DNA of 64,000 nucleotides from Cryobacterium sp. N22 (GTDB lineage Bacteria; Actinomycetota; Actinomycetes; Actinomycetales; Microbacteriaceae). The translations under genes and the position numbers were made by a program. The stretch covers positions 186,467-250,466 of the forward strand of contig NZ_PJJP01000037.1 in NCBI RefSeq assembly GCF_002929555.1, in the 5' to 3' direction. Below, one piece after another: positions 51,030 through 59,377 of the stretch; positions within the stretch are counted from its first letter, which is position 1; each line of letters opens with the position of its first letter. Under the pieces are notes generated by a model. The model saw nothing but the letters and a program-made list of their open reading frames with translations, was not told where the DNA came from and did no database searches.

Positions 51030-52845
51030 TCAGCCGGGTGGCGGCATCGATCAGGGACAGGTGGGTGAACGCCTGCGGGAAGTTGCCCAGATGCTGCCCG
51101 GTACTGGCGTCGATTTCCTCGGCGTAGAGCAGCATCGGCCCGGCAAACGAGAGCAGTTTCTCGAACAGGGCCGCCGCGGCGGCGTGTTCGCCGATCATCA
51201 CCAGCGCCGACACCAGCCAGAACGAGCAGATGCTGAAGGTGCCCTCCGCACCGCTGAGACCGTCGTCGGTGCTGGCGACCCGGTAGCGCAGCACCAAGCC
51301 GTTCTCGGTGAGTTCGTCGGCGATCGCGAGCACTGTCGCGCGCACGCGTTCATCATCCGGTGGCAGGAACCCCATGATCGGCAGCAATAGCAGCGACGCA
51401 TCCAGTTCGGTGCTGTCGTAGTGCTGCGTGAACACCCCGCGCTCGCTCACCCCGCGTTCGCAGATCTCGGCCTTCATTCTCTTGGCGGCCAGGCGCCACT
51501 TCTCGACGCGAACGGTATCCCCGCGACTCTCGGCGATGCGCGCGCCACGGTCGGCGGCGACCCAGCACATCACCTTCGAGGCCACGAAATGCTGCGGTGC
51601 GCCGCGCATCTCCCAAATGCCCTGGTCGGGTTCGGCGCTTCGCTTGATGGCGATGTCGACCAGGTCGGCCAACCGTTCCCAGACGAGGGGGGCGATCTGG
51701 CCGCCGCCGCGCAGATGCTCCTCGACCGAGTCGAGCAGCATGCCCCAGACATCGTGCTGGTGCTGGTTGAAGGCGCCATTGCCGATGCGCACCGGCCGGG
51801 ACTCGCGGTAGCCGGAGAGGTGGTCGAGGGTCTGTTCGGTGAGGTCCAGTTCGCCGCCGATGCCGTACATGATCTGCAGGTCCCACGGGCCTTTCGGCTT
51901 GCCGGCCACGACAGCATCCATGATGAACGCGAAGTAGTCGTAGGCCTCGCCGTTGAAGCCGAGGCCGTGCAGCGCCCGCAACATGAAGGCGGTGTCCCGG
52001 ATCCAGCTGTACCGGTAGTCCCAATTGCGTTCACCGCCCGGTGTTTCGGGCAGCGACGTGGTGGCGGCGGCCATGATCGCCCCGGTCGGCGCGTAGCTGA
52101 GGCCTTTGAGGGCCAGGGCGCTGCGCTCGATGTACGGGCGGAACCTGTGATCGGGGAACGTGGCCATGCTCATCCAGTTGCGCCAGTATTTCTCGGTCTG
52201 CTCGAGCTGGCCGTTCGCCTCCGCGAGATCCTGCGGAACCGTGTCGTCCCAGCTCAGGGCCACGAAGGCGGATTCACCGGTCTCCAAAGTGGTGCGTCCG
52301 GTGCACCGTCCACCGACGACCCCGAGGGGCACACTGCCGCTGAGGATGAGCGAGAGGTCCCCGTTGACGACCTTCGCCCTGGTGTAGCCGGGGCCGTCGA
52401 AATTCCAGACGCCCTGCTGCCTGGCGTAGTCGAACAGGGGAAAGCAGTTGACCTGGAGTTCCACGCGGCCGTCGAAACAGGTCGCAATGCGCAAGAGGGT
52501 GCGCTGCGATATGGAGTCTCCGGGGGAGCGCCGGAAACCCTCGCGGCGGTGCTCGGCCAGCGGACCCATCACCAGCACGTCTTTGATCGTCGTCCAGCCG
52601 GTCGGCGTGTGCCAGGTGGTCTCCAGCACCATGGTGCCGGGGAGGTAGCGCCTTTGCTCGGGCACCGCAGTGTTAGTCGGGGAAAAGTTGAACAGGCCGG
52701 CGGTGCGGTCGAGTAGCGCGGCGAAGACACTCGGGCTGTCTGGGCGAGGCAGGCACAACCACTCCACGGCGCCATTCGGCGCTATCAGGGTGCTCACTTC
52801 GCAGTCGGAGAGGAACGCGTAGTCGGCGATCGGCGGGAATTCCAT
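50983..52845 (-). CDS. GH15 glucoamylase/trehalase-like hydrolase
   Basis: A 620-residue GH15-family enzyme. The N-terminal beta-sandwich domain starts IADYAFLSDCEVSTLIAPNG and has VEWLCLPRPDSPSVFAALLD. The C-terminal (alpha/alpha)6 barrel begins near residue 240 and shows ERNWDYRYSWIRDTAFMLRA, WEMRGAPQHFVASKVMCWVA and the family ending GNFPQAFTHLSLIDAATRLI. Actinobacterial relatives include trehalases acting on trehalose, which is the most likely substrate. The ATG at 52845 follows GGAGG; the open frame upstream has no homology. Confidence 0.92.
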   Translation of the reverse strand: MEFPPIADYAFLSDCEVSTLIAPNGAVEWLCLPRPDSPSVFAALLDRTAGLFNFSPTNTAVPEQRRYLPGTMVLETTWHTPTGWTTIKDVLVMGPLAEHRREGFRRSPGDSISQRTLLRIATCFDGRVELQVNCFPLFDYARQQGVWNFDGPGYTRAKVVNGDLSLILSGSVPLGVVGGRCTGRTTLETGESAFVALSWDDTVPQDLAEANGQLEQTEKYWRNWMSMATFPDHRFRPYIERSALALKGLSYAPTGAIMAAATTSLPETPGGERNWDYRYSWIRDTAFMLRALHGLGFNGEAYDYFAFIMDAVVAGKPKGPWDLQIMYGIGGELDLTEQTLDHLSGYRESRPVRIGNGAFNQHQHDVWGMLLDSVEEHLRGGGQIAPLVWERLADLVDIAIKRSAEPDQGIWEMRGAPQHFVASKVMCWVAADRGARIAESRGDTVRVEKWRLAAKRMKAEICERGVSERGVFTQHYDSTELDASLLLLPIMGFLPPDDERVRATVLAIADELTENGLVLRYRVASTDDGLSGAEGTFSICSFWLVSALVMIGEHAAAAALFEKLLSFAGPMLLYAEEIDASTGQHLGNFPQAFTHLSLIDAATRLIKAERRRDEATSGLG

Positions 52846-52959
52846 GAGAGGGGACCTCCGGTTCTGGGCGACGGTGCCGGGCTGCGGGCGTGGCTCTGCA
52901 CCACAGTTGCCCCCGATGGCAGCACTGTCAACGTCGACCGGGCTGCGTATGGTGGAAGC

Positions 52960-53646
52960 ATGCTCGTTGTCTCGAACGACCCGCGCGCCGAGCTCACGGC
53001 ACTCTGCGAGCGTGGGCTGGACTGGGGGACCGGCCGAAGCCGTGACCTCCCCGATATGCGCAGCGCTCGCCGGGCCGCGGTTCTCGTGCTGTTCGGTGTG
53101 CTCGACGCGGTGCCGGCCGAGGCGCCGGCCGGGCCGGTCCGGGTTCCGCGGGACCTCGACGTTCTGCTGCTGCGCCGTGCCTCCACCCTGGGCAGTCACC
53201 CGGGTCAGATCGCCTTTCCGGGCGGCCGGCTCGAAGCATCCGATGCGGGCCCGATCGCGGCGGCGCTACGGGAGGCCGTCGAAGAAACCGGGTTGGATGT
53301 CGCCGGCCTCGAACCGCTCGGCACACTGCCCGCGATGCCGGTGCCGGTGAGCAACCATCTCGTCACCCCGGTGCCGGCCTGGTGGACCCGACCCTCCCAG
53401 GTGGCCGCGATGGACCACGCCGAAACCGTGGACGTCTTCAGGGTGCCCGTGGCGGATCTGCTCGACCCGGCCAACCGGGCCAACACCGAGCACACCGTCG
53501 GCGGCACCGTCTACCGGGCGCCGGCGTTCACCGTGGGCGGGCGGCTCGTCTGGGGCTTCACCGCGATTGTGCTCTCACGCATGTTCGACGAACTCGGCTG
53601 GGCCGAGCCGTGGGACCACGATCGCCTCGTGCAGCCCGGCCGATAG
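52960..53646 (+). CDS. Nudix hydrolase, CoA pyrophosphatase-like
   Basis: A 228-residue Nudix protein. The Nudix box GGRLEASDAGPIAAALREAV followed by EETG is near residues 87-110. It is preceded by the CoA-pyrophosphatase-type LLLRRASTLGSHPGQIAFPG at residues 68-87. Members cleave coenzyme A to 4'-phosphopantetheine and ADP. It is divergent from the GH15 gene with 114 bases between. Confidence 0.9.
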   Translation: MLVVSNDPRAELTALCERGLDWGTGRSRDLPDMRSARRAAVLVLFGVLDAVPAEAPAGPVRVPRDLDVLLLRRASTLGSHPGQIAFPGGRLEASDAGPIAAALREAVEETGLDVAGLEPLGTLPAMPVPVSNHLVTPVPAWWTRPSQVAAMDHAETVDVFRVPVADLLDPANRANTEHTVGGTVYRAPAFTVGGRLVWGFTAIVLSRMFDELGWAEPWDHDRLVQPGR

Positions 53647-53720
53647 CGGGCGCTTGTGCCGTGGTGCTCGGCGGTGCTCTCGGGGGCTTAGGGGTGCTCG
53701 GCGCACCTCGTGTGGCCCAC

Positions 53721-53742
53721 CGCGCCCGCTATAGCGGGCGCG
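53721..53742. repeat. Perfect 22-bp palindrome after the Nudix gene, with a third half-site
   Basis: CGCGCCCGCTA followed directly by TAGCGGGCGCG is a 22-bp perfect palindrome at 53721-53742. A further copy of TAGCGGGCGC lies at 53644-53653 over the Nudix stop codon, so 53644-53653 can also pair with 53722-53731. Between them, GGTGCTCGGCG is repeated (from 53661 and from 53691). The 199-base gap 53647-53846 holds no gene. It is probably a terminator region. Confidence 0.8.
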
Positions 53743-53846
53743 CTCGGCCACAGGGGGTGTAGTGACGGCCTGCGGGCGGGGAAGGGCGAGGTCGGAACGT
53801 TATCCGGCCGGATGGAACCAATCGCGGGCTGTGGACATTATTAGGT

Positions 53847-54437
53847 ATGACGGCCGCCCGGGGGACCAACGAGTACGAGGTGTGGGGGCGCGCCGTCGAG
53901 GGGGATGCGGGGGCGTTCGGGGAGCTCTTCGACGAGCATCGTGACCGGGTCTTCGGTCACGCCCTGCGCGCGCTCGCCTCGCGGCATGACGCCGAAGACG
54001 CCACGGCGATCGTGTTCCTCGAGCTCTGGCGCCACCGGCGCCGGGTGCGGGTCGTGAACGGTTCGGTGATCGGCTGGCTGCTCGTGACCACCAACAACGT
54101 CTGCCGCAACCAGGCTCGCTCGGCCCGGCGCTACCGCCTGGCCCTGTCGAAGCTCTCGCCCGAACGCTCGCATCCGGACCCGTCGGATGAGCTGGGTGCC
54201 GAGCTGGACCGCGACCGCAAGGCCCCGGGCGTGCGGGAGATCTTCGCGCAGCTGAGCGCCCGCGACCAGGACATCCTCACACTCTGCGTTCTGGAGGAGC
54301 TGACCACGGCCGAGGCGGCCCTGGCGCTGCGGATCCCGGTCGGCACGGTGAAGTCCCGGCTGTACCGGGCCAAGAACCGGATGGCCGAGCTGATGCTGCA
54401 GAGCGCACCGGACGTGCGAGAAGGATGGAGCCTGTGA
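53847..54437 (+). CDS. ECF-type RNA polymerase sigma factor
   Basis: A 196-residue sigma factor with region 2 (GAFGELFDEHRDRVFGHALR, SRHDAEDATAIVFLELWRHR) and region 4 (LSARDQDILTLCVLEELTTA, RIPVGTVKSRLYRAKNRM). No extra C-terminal domain is present, unlike the ECF41 proteins in this window. The ATG is preceded by ATTATTAGGT, with no real ribosome-binding site but with CATTAT at 53836-53841, so a leaderless transcript is possible. The next gene starts on the last base of its stop (TGATG) and may be its membrane regulator. Confidence 0.9.
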   Translation: MTAARGTNEYEVWGRAVEGDAGAFGELFDEHRDRVFGHALRALASRHDAEDATAIVFLELWRHRRRVRVVNGSVIGWLLVTTNNVCRNQARSARRYRLALSKLSPERSHPDPSDELGAELDRDRKAPGVREIFAQLSARDQDILTLCVLEELTTAEAALALRIPVGTVKSRLYRAKNRMAELMLQSAPDVREGWSL

Positions 54438-54994
54438 TGACCCCCGACCTGCCGCCGGAACGCACTGACCACCCCGAGATGGACCCGGGTCGCAGCGCCG
54501 AGATCCGGGCCCTGCTCCTCCGAACGGTATCTGCAACCCCGCGGCCCCGCGCCGCACGGCTCTCCCGCACGGCTTTCGCGCTGGCCGCGACCGCGGCACT
54601 CCTGTTCGCCGGCGGTGTCGGAGCCGGCTCGGTGGTCGCCTACGACCGGTGGTCAGACACTGTCGTCGCCCAGGATTCCAGTGGGCCCGAGCTCGCGGAG
54701 GGCCCGATCGGTGAGCTGCCCGGTCAGAGCGCCGCGAGCCCGGGCTTCGCCGCATCGGCGGACACAGATCCCGGCGGCACCGAGCCCGATGCTGACGAGC
54801 TTACGGCGGTGCTCGAGCTCAACGGCGAGACCGGGTACGCCTACCGCAGCGATCTCCAGGCGGCGAAGCTCGCTCTCCTCGGCGCCACCGCCGATGCCGC
54901 CGAATCAGCGGGCGGCGACAGTCGAGTGCCGATCTATCTCGCCGACGGCGCTACCGTGCTCGGATACCTCGACCCGGCCGGGTTGACCCCGTGA
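54437..54994 (+). CDS. Single-pass membrane protein coupled to the sigma gene (possible anti-sigma)
   Basis: A 185-residue protein with a cytoplasmic N-terminus of about 40 residues (DPGRSAEIRALLLRTV), one hydrophobic segment near residues 44-68 (AFALAATAALLFAGGVGAG) and a Ser/Ala/Glu-rich extracytoplasmic part. No zinc-binding anti-sigma motif (HxxxCxxC) is seen. Gene order and overlap with the sigma gene suggest a regulator or an ECF-dependent envelope protein. The sequence itself shows no known domain. Confidence 0.7.
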   Translation: MTPDLPPERTDHPEMDPGRSAEIRALLLRTVSATPRPRAARLSRTAFALAATAALLFAGGVGAGSVVAYDRWSDTVVAQDSSGPELAEGPIGELPGQSAASPGFAASADTDPGGTEPDADELTAVLELNGETGYAYRSDLQAAKLALLGATADAAESAGGDSRVPIYLADGATVLGYLDPAGLTP

Positions 54995-55363
54995 GGCGCT
55001 CCCGGGCCGGGGCAGCGACGCTGCCGACTTGAGCGGGCCGTCGTCACCGCGATACCGCCCGCCGAGTCGGATTGCACCGAGGCCGCCATGGCGGCGGGCA
55101 CGCCCGACGACTGCTACTTTCCGGGCCCGAACGAGCTCACGCTGGTGATCTTCGGGTCTGGCTGTGCCTCGAGGCCGACGCAGTACCGGCACGATGCGCC
55201 GACCGGCAGCCTGGAGATCGTCAGCGAGGTCATCATTCCCGCGGGCCATGCCGGTTGCAACGAACCCAGCATCCCGTGGACGACGGTGATCGAGGTTCCC
55301 CAGGCGTACAGCGACTACCACAGCGTGAGCGTGGACAACCTCGAGGCGATCCTGCTCGGCTAG
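54991..55363 (+). pseudogene. Decayed exported-protein gene (frameshifted or internally deleted)
   Basis: A GTG at 54991 overlaps the previous stop (GTGA) and begins VRRSRAGAATLPT like a signal peptide, but hits TGA at 55030-55032. In another frame a good coding sequence runs to 55363: RAVVTAIPPAESDCTEAA, then ATG 55088 and CYFPGPNELTLVIFGSGC, with four cysteines spaced as in a secreted protein. Neither part is a complete gene: the front lacks the hydrophobic core and the rear lacks a start with a ribosome-binding site. A 91-residue protein from ATG 55088 is the alternative. The stop overlaps that of the convergent terC (CTAG). Confidence 0.55.
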
Positions 55364-56382
55364 TTCGAGTCCCCGGCCTTGGTGGTGGGCTCGCCGTCGA
55401 CCTGGGCGCGGTCGGCCTTGGCGGCGTCCCCGCGGGTCTTGGCCAGGCTCGCAATGGTTGCCACGGTGACCGTGGCCGCGATGAACACCAGCGAGAACCA
55501 GATCGGGATCTCGGGCACCCACAGCACCGGTTCGCCGCCGTTGATGAACGGCACCTCATTGACGTGCAGGGCGTGGAAGACGAGCTTGACGCCGATGAAG
55601 GCGAGGATCACGGCGAGGCCCTGGGACAGGTAGACCAGGCGCTCGAGCAGTCCGCCGATGAGGAAGAACAGCTGGCGCAGGCCCATCAAAGCGAAGGCGT
55701 TGGCGGTGAAGACGATGTACGCCTCCGACGTGAGTCCGTAGATCGCGGGGATCGAGTCGATCGCGAAGACCAGGTCGATGAAGCCGATCGCGATGATGGT
55801 GAGCAGCATCGGGGTGACGTAGCGCTTGCCGTTGATCTTGGTGGTGAGCTTGTCGCGGTCGTACTCCTCGGTGACGGGCAACACCCGGCGGGCCAGGCGC
55901 ACGAAGAGGTTGTCGGCGGGGTTGCTCTCATGGCCGCGCACCTGCATGTACGCCAGCACGAACAGCAGCGCGCCGAAGAGATAGAACACCCAGGAGAAGT
56001 TCTCGATCAGGGCCGCACCCACGGCGATGAACGCGCCGCGCATGATCAGGGCGATGATGATGCCGAACATCAGCACCTTCTGCTGGTACGCCTTGGGCAC
56101 CGAGAACGCGGCCATCACGATGAGGAACACAAAGAGGTTGTCGATCGACAGCGCCTTCTCGGTGAGGTAGCCGGCGAAGTACTCGCCGCCGTACCGCCAG
56201 CCCGATACCAGGCCGATGCCGACGCCGAACAGCAGTGCGAGGCTGATGTAGAACACCGACCAGCGGGCGGATTCGGCCACCGTGGGCTCGTGCGGCTTGC
56301 GCACGTGCGCGAAGAACTCGTAGGCAAAGAATGCGATCGTCACGCCGATGGTGATGATCCAGGTCAGGGGAGTGATGTTCAA
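55360..56382 (-). CDS. TerC/Alx-family membrane protein
   Basis: A 340-residue TerC-family protein with about nine hydrophobic segments. Diagnostic sequences are YLTEKALSIDNLFVFLIVMA near residue 73 and GFIDLVFAIDSIPAIYGLTS near residue 200, with acidic residues inside the membrane as expected for metal handling. RGHESNPADNLFVRLARRVL lies between the two halves. Family members act in tellurite resistance or manganese efflux and metalation of exported proteins. The start is TTG at 56382 with GGAG 6 bases before it; no in-frame ATG gives the family N-terminus. A possible promoter reads TTAGCG-N16-TTTAGT at 56460-56433. Confidence 0.93.
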   Translation of the reverse strand: MNITPLTWIITIGVTIAFFAYEFFAHVRKPHEPTVAESARWSVFYISLALLFGVGIGLVSGWRYGGEYFAGYLTEKALSIDNLFVFLIVMAAFSVPKAYQQKVLMFGIIIALIMRGAFIAVGAALIENFSWVFYLFGALLFVLAYMQVRGHESNPADNLFVRLARRVLPVTEEYDRDKLTTKINGKRYVTPMLLTIIAIGFIDLVFAIDSIPAIYGLTSEAYIVFTANAFALMGLRQLFFLIGGLLERLVYLSQGLAVILAFIGVKLVFHALHVNEVPFINGGEPVLWVPEIPIWFSLVFIAATVTVATIASLAKTRGDAAKADRAQVDGEPTTKAGDSN

Positions 56383-56486
56383 GGAGGGCTCCAGGACCGG
56401 GGATCGCTCGGTGCTCCCCGTGCACGTCCCAGACTAAAGCATTGCTCACGAACACGCTAAGGGCCGACTCGGGGAACAGCCCCATC

Positions 56487-56536
56487 CGCTGGTCGAGCTT
56501 GTCGAGACCGTGAGGTTTCGACAAGCTCAACCAGCG
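56487..56536. terminator. 23-bp hairpin of a dispersed-repeat type after the DEAD-box helicase gene
   Basis: Arms 56487-56509 and 56514-56536 pair over 23 positions with only two G-T type mismatches around a GTGA loop. The right arm read on the minus strand contains GGTTGAGCTTGTCGAAACC. I recall this sequence as a frequently repeated element in Microbacteriaceae genomes. It lies just after the helicase stop codon on the minus strand and before terC, so termination is its likely role. Confidence 0.8.
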
Positions 56537-56547
56537 AGGCTAGACCG

Positions 56548-58404
56548 CTAGTAGCGGCGCGGCGGGCGCTCCGAACGGTCGCCCTGCTGCGGACGGTCGT
56601 TGCGGCCGGCCGAGGCGCCGTTGTCGGCGTGGATCTCGATGAGCTTGCCGCTGATCCGGGTCGCCGAGAGACGGCCCAGCACGTCGCCGGTCAGGTCGGC
56701 GGGCAGGTCCACCAGGGAGTAGTCGGGCAGGATCTGGATCGCGCCGAAGTCTTCCCGGCTCAGGCCACCCTCGTTGGCGAGGGCGCCGACGATCTGGCGC
56801 GGTTCCACCTTGTGGCGCTTGCCGACCTCGATGCGGTACGAGGCCATGGCCCGGCTGCTGTCGCGCGAGCGGCGTTCGGGCCGTTCGCTGCGCAGCGGAC
56901 GGTCGTCGCGGCTGCCCCGGTCATCGCGGCTACCGCGGTCGTCGCGGCTGCCGCGGTCGTCCCGACGGTCGTTGCGCGCGGGCCGGTCACGGTCGCGGTG
57001 CTCGGTGCGCTCACGGTCGAACCGAGCTGCGGCGCGCACGTCGTCGGCGTTGAGCAGCAGCGGGGTCTCACCCTGGGCGACCACGGCGAGGGCGGCGGCC
57101 ACGTCGGCCTCCGGCACATCGTGGTGCTCAACGTAGTGGCCCACGATGTCGCGGAACGCGGCGATGCGCGCGGTCTCCTCCAGCGCGGCGGTGATCGCGT
57201 CGTCGAACCGGGCGAGCCGGGTCACGTTGACGTCTTCGACGCTCGGCAGCTGCATCTGGGTCAACGGCTGGCGGGTGGCGCGCTCGATGGCGTTGAGCAG
57301 GTGACGCTCACGCGGGGTGACGAAGCTGATCGCGGCGCCGCTGCGGCCCGCGCGGCCGGTGCGGCCGATGCGGTGCACGTAGGACTCGGTGTCGATCGGG
57401 ATGTCGTAGTTGATGACGTGGCTGATGCGCTCCACGTCGAGGCCGCGCGCGGCGACATCCGTGGCGACGAGAATGTCCAGCTTGCCGCTCTTGAGCTGCT
57501 CCACGGTGCGCTCACGCTGCACCTGGGGCACGTCGCCGTTGATGGCGGTGGCGGAGTAGCCGCGGGCACGCAGCTTCTCGGCGAGCGTCTCGGTCTCGTT
57601 CTTGGTGCGGGTGAAGACGATCATGCCCTCGAAGTTCTCCACCTCGAGGATGCGGGTGAGCGCATCGACCTTCTGCGGGTACGAGACCAGCAGGTAGCGC
57701 TGGGTGGTGTTCACCGAGGTCGTGGTCTTGTTCTTGACCGTGATCTCTTCGGGGTCGTTGAGGTACTGCTTGGAGATGCGACGGATCGCAGCGGGCATGG
57801 TGGCGGAGAACAGGGCCACCTGCTTGTCGTCCGGGGTGTCGGCGAGGATCGTCTCGACGTCTTCGGCGAAGCCCATCTTGAGCATCTCGTCGGCCTCGTC
57901 GAGCACCAGGTACTTGAGCTGGGTGAGGTCGAGGGTGCCCTTTTCGAGGTGGTCCATGATGCGGCCGGGAGTACCGACGACAACGTGCACGCCACGGCGC
58001 AGCGCAGACAGCTGGATGCCGTAGCCCTGCCCGCCGTAGACGGGCAGCACGTGCACACCCTTCATGTGGGAGGCGTACTTCTCAAAGGCCTCACAGACCT
58101 GCAGGGCGAGTTCGCGGGTGGGGGCGAGCACCAGGGCCTGGGGGCTCTTCTGGGACATGTCGAGGCGGGAGAGGATCGGCAGCGCGAACGCTGCCGTCTT
58201 GCCGGTGCCGGTCTGGGCGAGTCCGACGACGTCGCGGCCGTCGAGGAGCGGGGGAATGGTGGCAGCCTGGATGGCCGACGGGGTCTCGTAGCCGACATCT
58301 TTGAGGGCCTTGAGAACGGAGTCACTGAGCCCAAGCTCGGAGAACGTGATGGTCGGAGGGGCAGTGGCTGCCTCGGTCGGTGCAGTTGAATCAGGAGGCG
58401 TCAT
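56548..58404 (-). CDS. DEAD-box RNA helicase (DeaD/CsdA-like)
   Basis: A 618-residue RNA helicase. Motifs are the Q-motif (FSELGLSDSVLKALKDVGYE), AQTGTGKTAAFALP, PTRELALQV, TPGRIMDHL, VLDEADEMLKMG, SAT and HRIGRTGRAGRSG. After residue 440 there is a basic repeat tract in which RDDRGS occurs about three times (from 18-bp DNA repeats near 56905-56975). A C-terminal DbpA-like RNA-binding domain (YRIEVGKRHKVEPRQIVGAL) and an arginine-rich tail follow. Such helicases unwind structured RNA in ribosome assembly and cold adaptation. The ATG at 58404 has AGGAGG-like sequence only downstream, so the start is probable rather than certain. Confidence 0.94.
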   Translation of the reverse strand: MTPPDSTAPTEAATAPPTITFSELGLSDSVLKALKDVGYETPSAIQAATIPPLLDGRDVVGLAQTGTGKTAAFALPILSRLDMSQKSPQALVLAPTRELALQVCEAFEKYASHMKGVHVLPVYGGQGYGIQLSALRRGVHVVVGTPGRIMDHLEKGTLDLTQLKYLVLDEADEMLKMGFAEDVETILADTPDDKQVALFSATMPAAIRRISKQYLNDPEEITVKNKTTTSVNTTQRYLLVSYPQKVDALTRILEVENFEGMIVFTRTKNETETLAEKLRARGYSATAINGDVPQVQRERTVEQLKSGKLDILVATDVAARGLDVERISHVINYDIPIDTESYVHRIGRTGRAGRSGAAISFVTPRERHLLNAIERATRQPLTQMQLPSVEDVNVTRLARFDDAITAALEETARIAAFRDIVGHYVEHHDVPEADVAAALAVVAQGETPLLLNADDVRAAARFDRERTEHRDRDRPARNDRRDDRGSRDDRGSRDDRGSRDDRPLRSERPERRSRDSSRAMASYRIEVGKRHKVEPRQIVGALANEGGLSREDFGAIQILPDYSLVDLPADLTGDVLGRLSATRISGKLIEIHADNGASAGRNDRPQQGDRSERPPRRY

Positions 58405-58566
58405 AGTACTACGGTAGCCGGTCGAAGTGCTCACCCAGTTCGGGAGCACCAAATCGGCCGGATACGGGCCGGCTGCCGGCACTGGTGGAAGGGTCCGGAC
58501 AGGCGCAAAATGACCCTAGACGGTGGATGTGACTGAGGTATCCCCGTTCTGTGGAAGGTGCTCCTG

Positions 58567-59367
58567 ATGGTGGCGTTCTGGGTGCTGCTGGCACTCGCGG
58601 TGATCCTGCTGATCGTGCTGGCGGCGTTGTCGATCCGAGTGGTGACGCAATACGAGCAGGGCGTGTTGCTGCGCTTCGGCCGGCTGGTCGGCACGTTGAA
58701 GCCGGGCCTGCATCTCATCATCCCGTTCATCGACGTCATGCACCGGGTCTCCCTGCGCATCGTGACCCTGCCCATCGAATCGCAGGGCATCATCACCCGG
58801 GACAACGTCAGTGTCGGGGTCTCGGCGGTGGCCTACTACCGGGTGATCGATTCGGTGAAGTCGGTCGTGGAGATCGAGAACGTGCGGAGCGCGATTGAAC
58901 AGATCGCCCAGACCACTCTTCGCAAGGTGGTCGGTCAGCACGCCCTCGACGAGACCCTGACCAATACCCAGGTGCTCAATGTGAGCGTGCGGGAGATCCT
59001 GGATGCCCAAACCCTCGGCTGGGGGGTGGAGGTGACCCTTGTCGAGCTCAAGGACATCATGTTGCCGGACACCATGAAGCGGTCGATGGCCAAGCAGGCC
59101 GAGGCCGAGCGGGAGAAGCGGGCCAAGATCATCAACGCCGAGGGTGAGCAGTTGGCCGCCGCGACACTCGGCCAGGCGGCGGACATCATGTTGGCGCATC
59201 CGATCGCTCTGCAACTGCGCAACCTGCAGACACTCGTGGAGATCGGCGTCGACAGGAACACCATCGTCGTGTTCCCCGCCCCGCTGATGAGCACCATCAG
59301 CGAACTCGGCGCCTTCCTGGCCCGGGAGTCCCGGAACGCGGCCGCATCCGCCGCCGACACGGACTGA
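58567..59367 (+). CDS. SPFH/Band 7 slipin-type membrane protein
   Basis: About 266 residues. An N-terminal hydrophobic helix (residues 2-25) is followed by the SPFH domain: VVTQYEQGVLLRFGRLVGTL, GLHLIIPFIDVMHRVSLRIV, and VSVGVSAVAYYRVIDSVKSV near residue 80. A coiled-coil region near residues 170-200 (KRSMAKQAEAEREKRAKII) and a C-terminal helix follow. Slipins form membrane-bound oligomers and often pair with NfeD, which is not adjacent here. ATG 58567 with GGAAGG 8 bases upstream is used; GTG 58558 is an alternative. Confidence 0.9.
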   Translation: MVAFWVLLALAVILLIVLAALSIRVVTQYEQGVLLRFGRLVGTLKPGLHLIIPFIDVMHRVSLRIVTLPIESQGIITRDNVSVGVSAVAYYRVIDSVKSVVEIENVRSAIEQIAQTTLRKVVGQHALDETLTNTQVLNVSVREILDAQTLGWGVEVTLVELKDIMLPDTMKRSMAKQAEAEREKRAKIINAEGEQLAAATLGQAADIMLAHPIALQLRNLQTLVEIGVDRNTIVVFPAPLMSTISELGAFLARESRNAAASAADTD

Positions 59368-59377
59368 GCCCGGACCG

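Noticed and set aside
56383-56461. Manganese (yybP-ykoY type) riboswitch before terC
   Set aside because: TerC genes often have one, but the likely promoter (56460-56433) leaves a leader of only about 45 bases and no consensus core was found.
56629-58389. Rightward 586-codon open frame opposite the DEAD-box helicase, and a similar one at 55072-56460 opposite terC
   Set aside because: Both mirror well-defined genes, have biased composition, and show no family motif.
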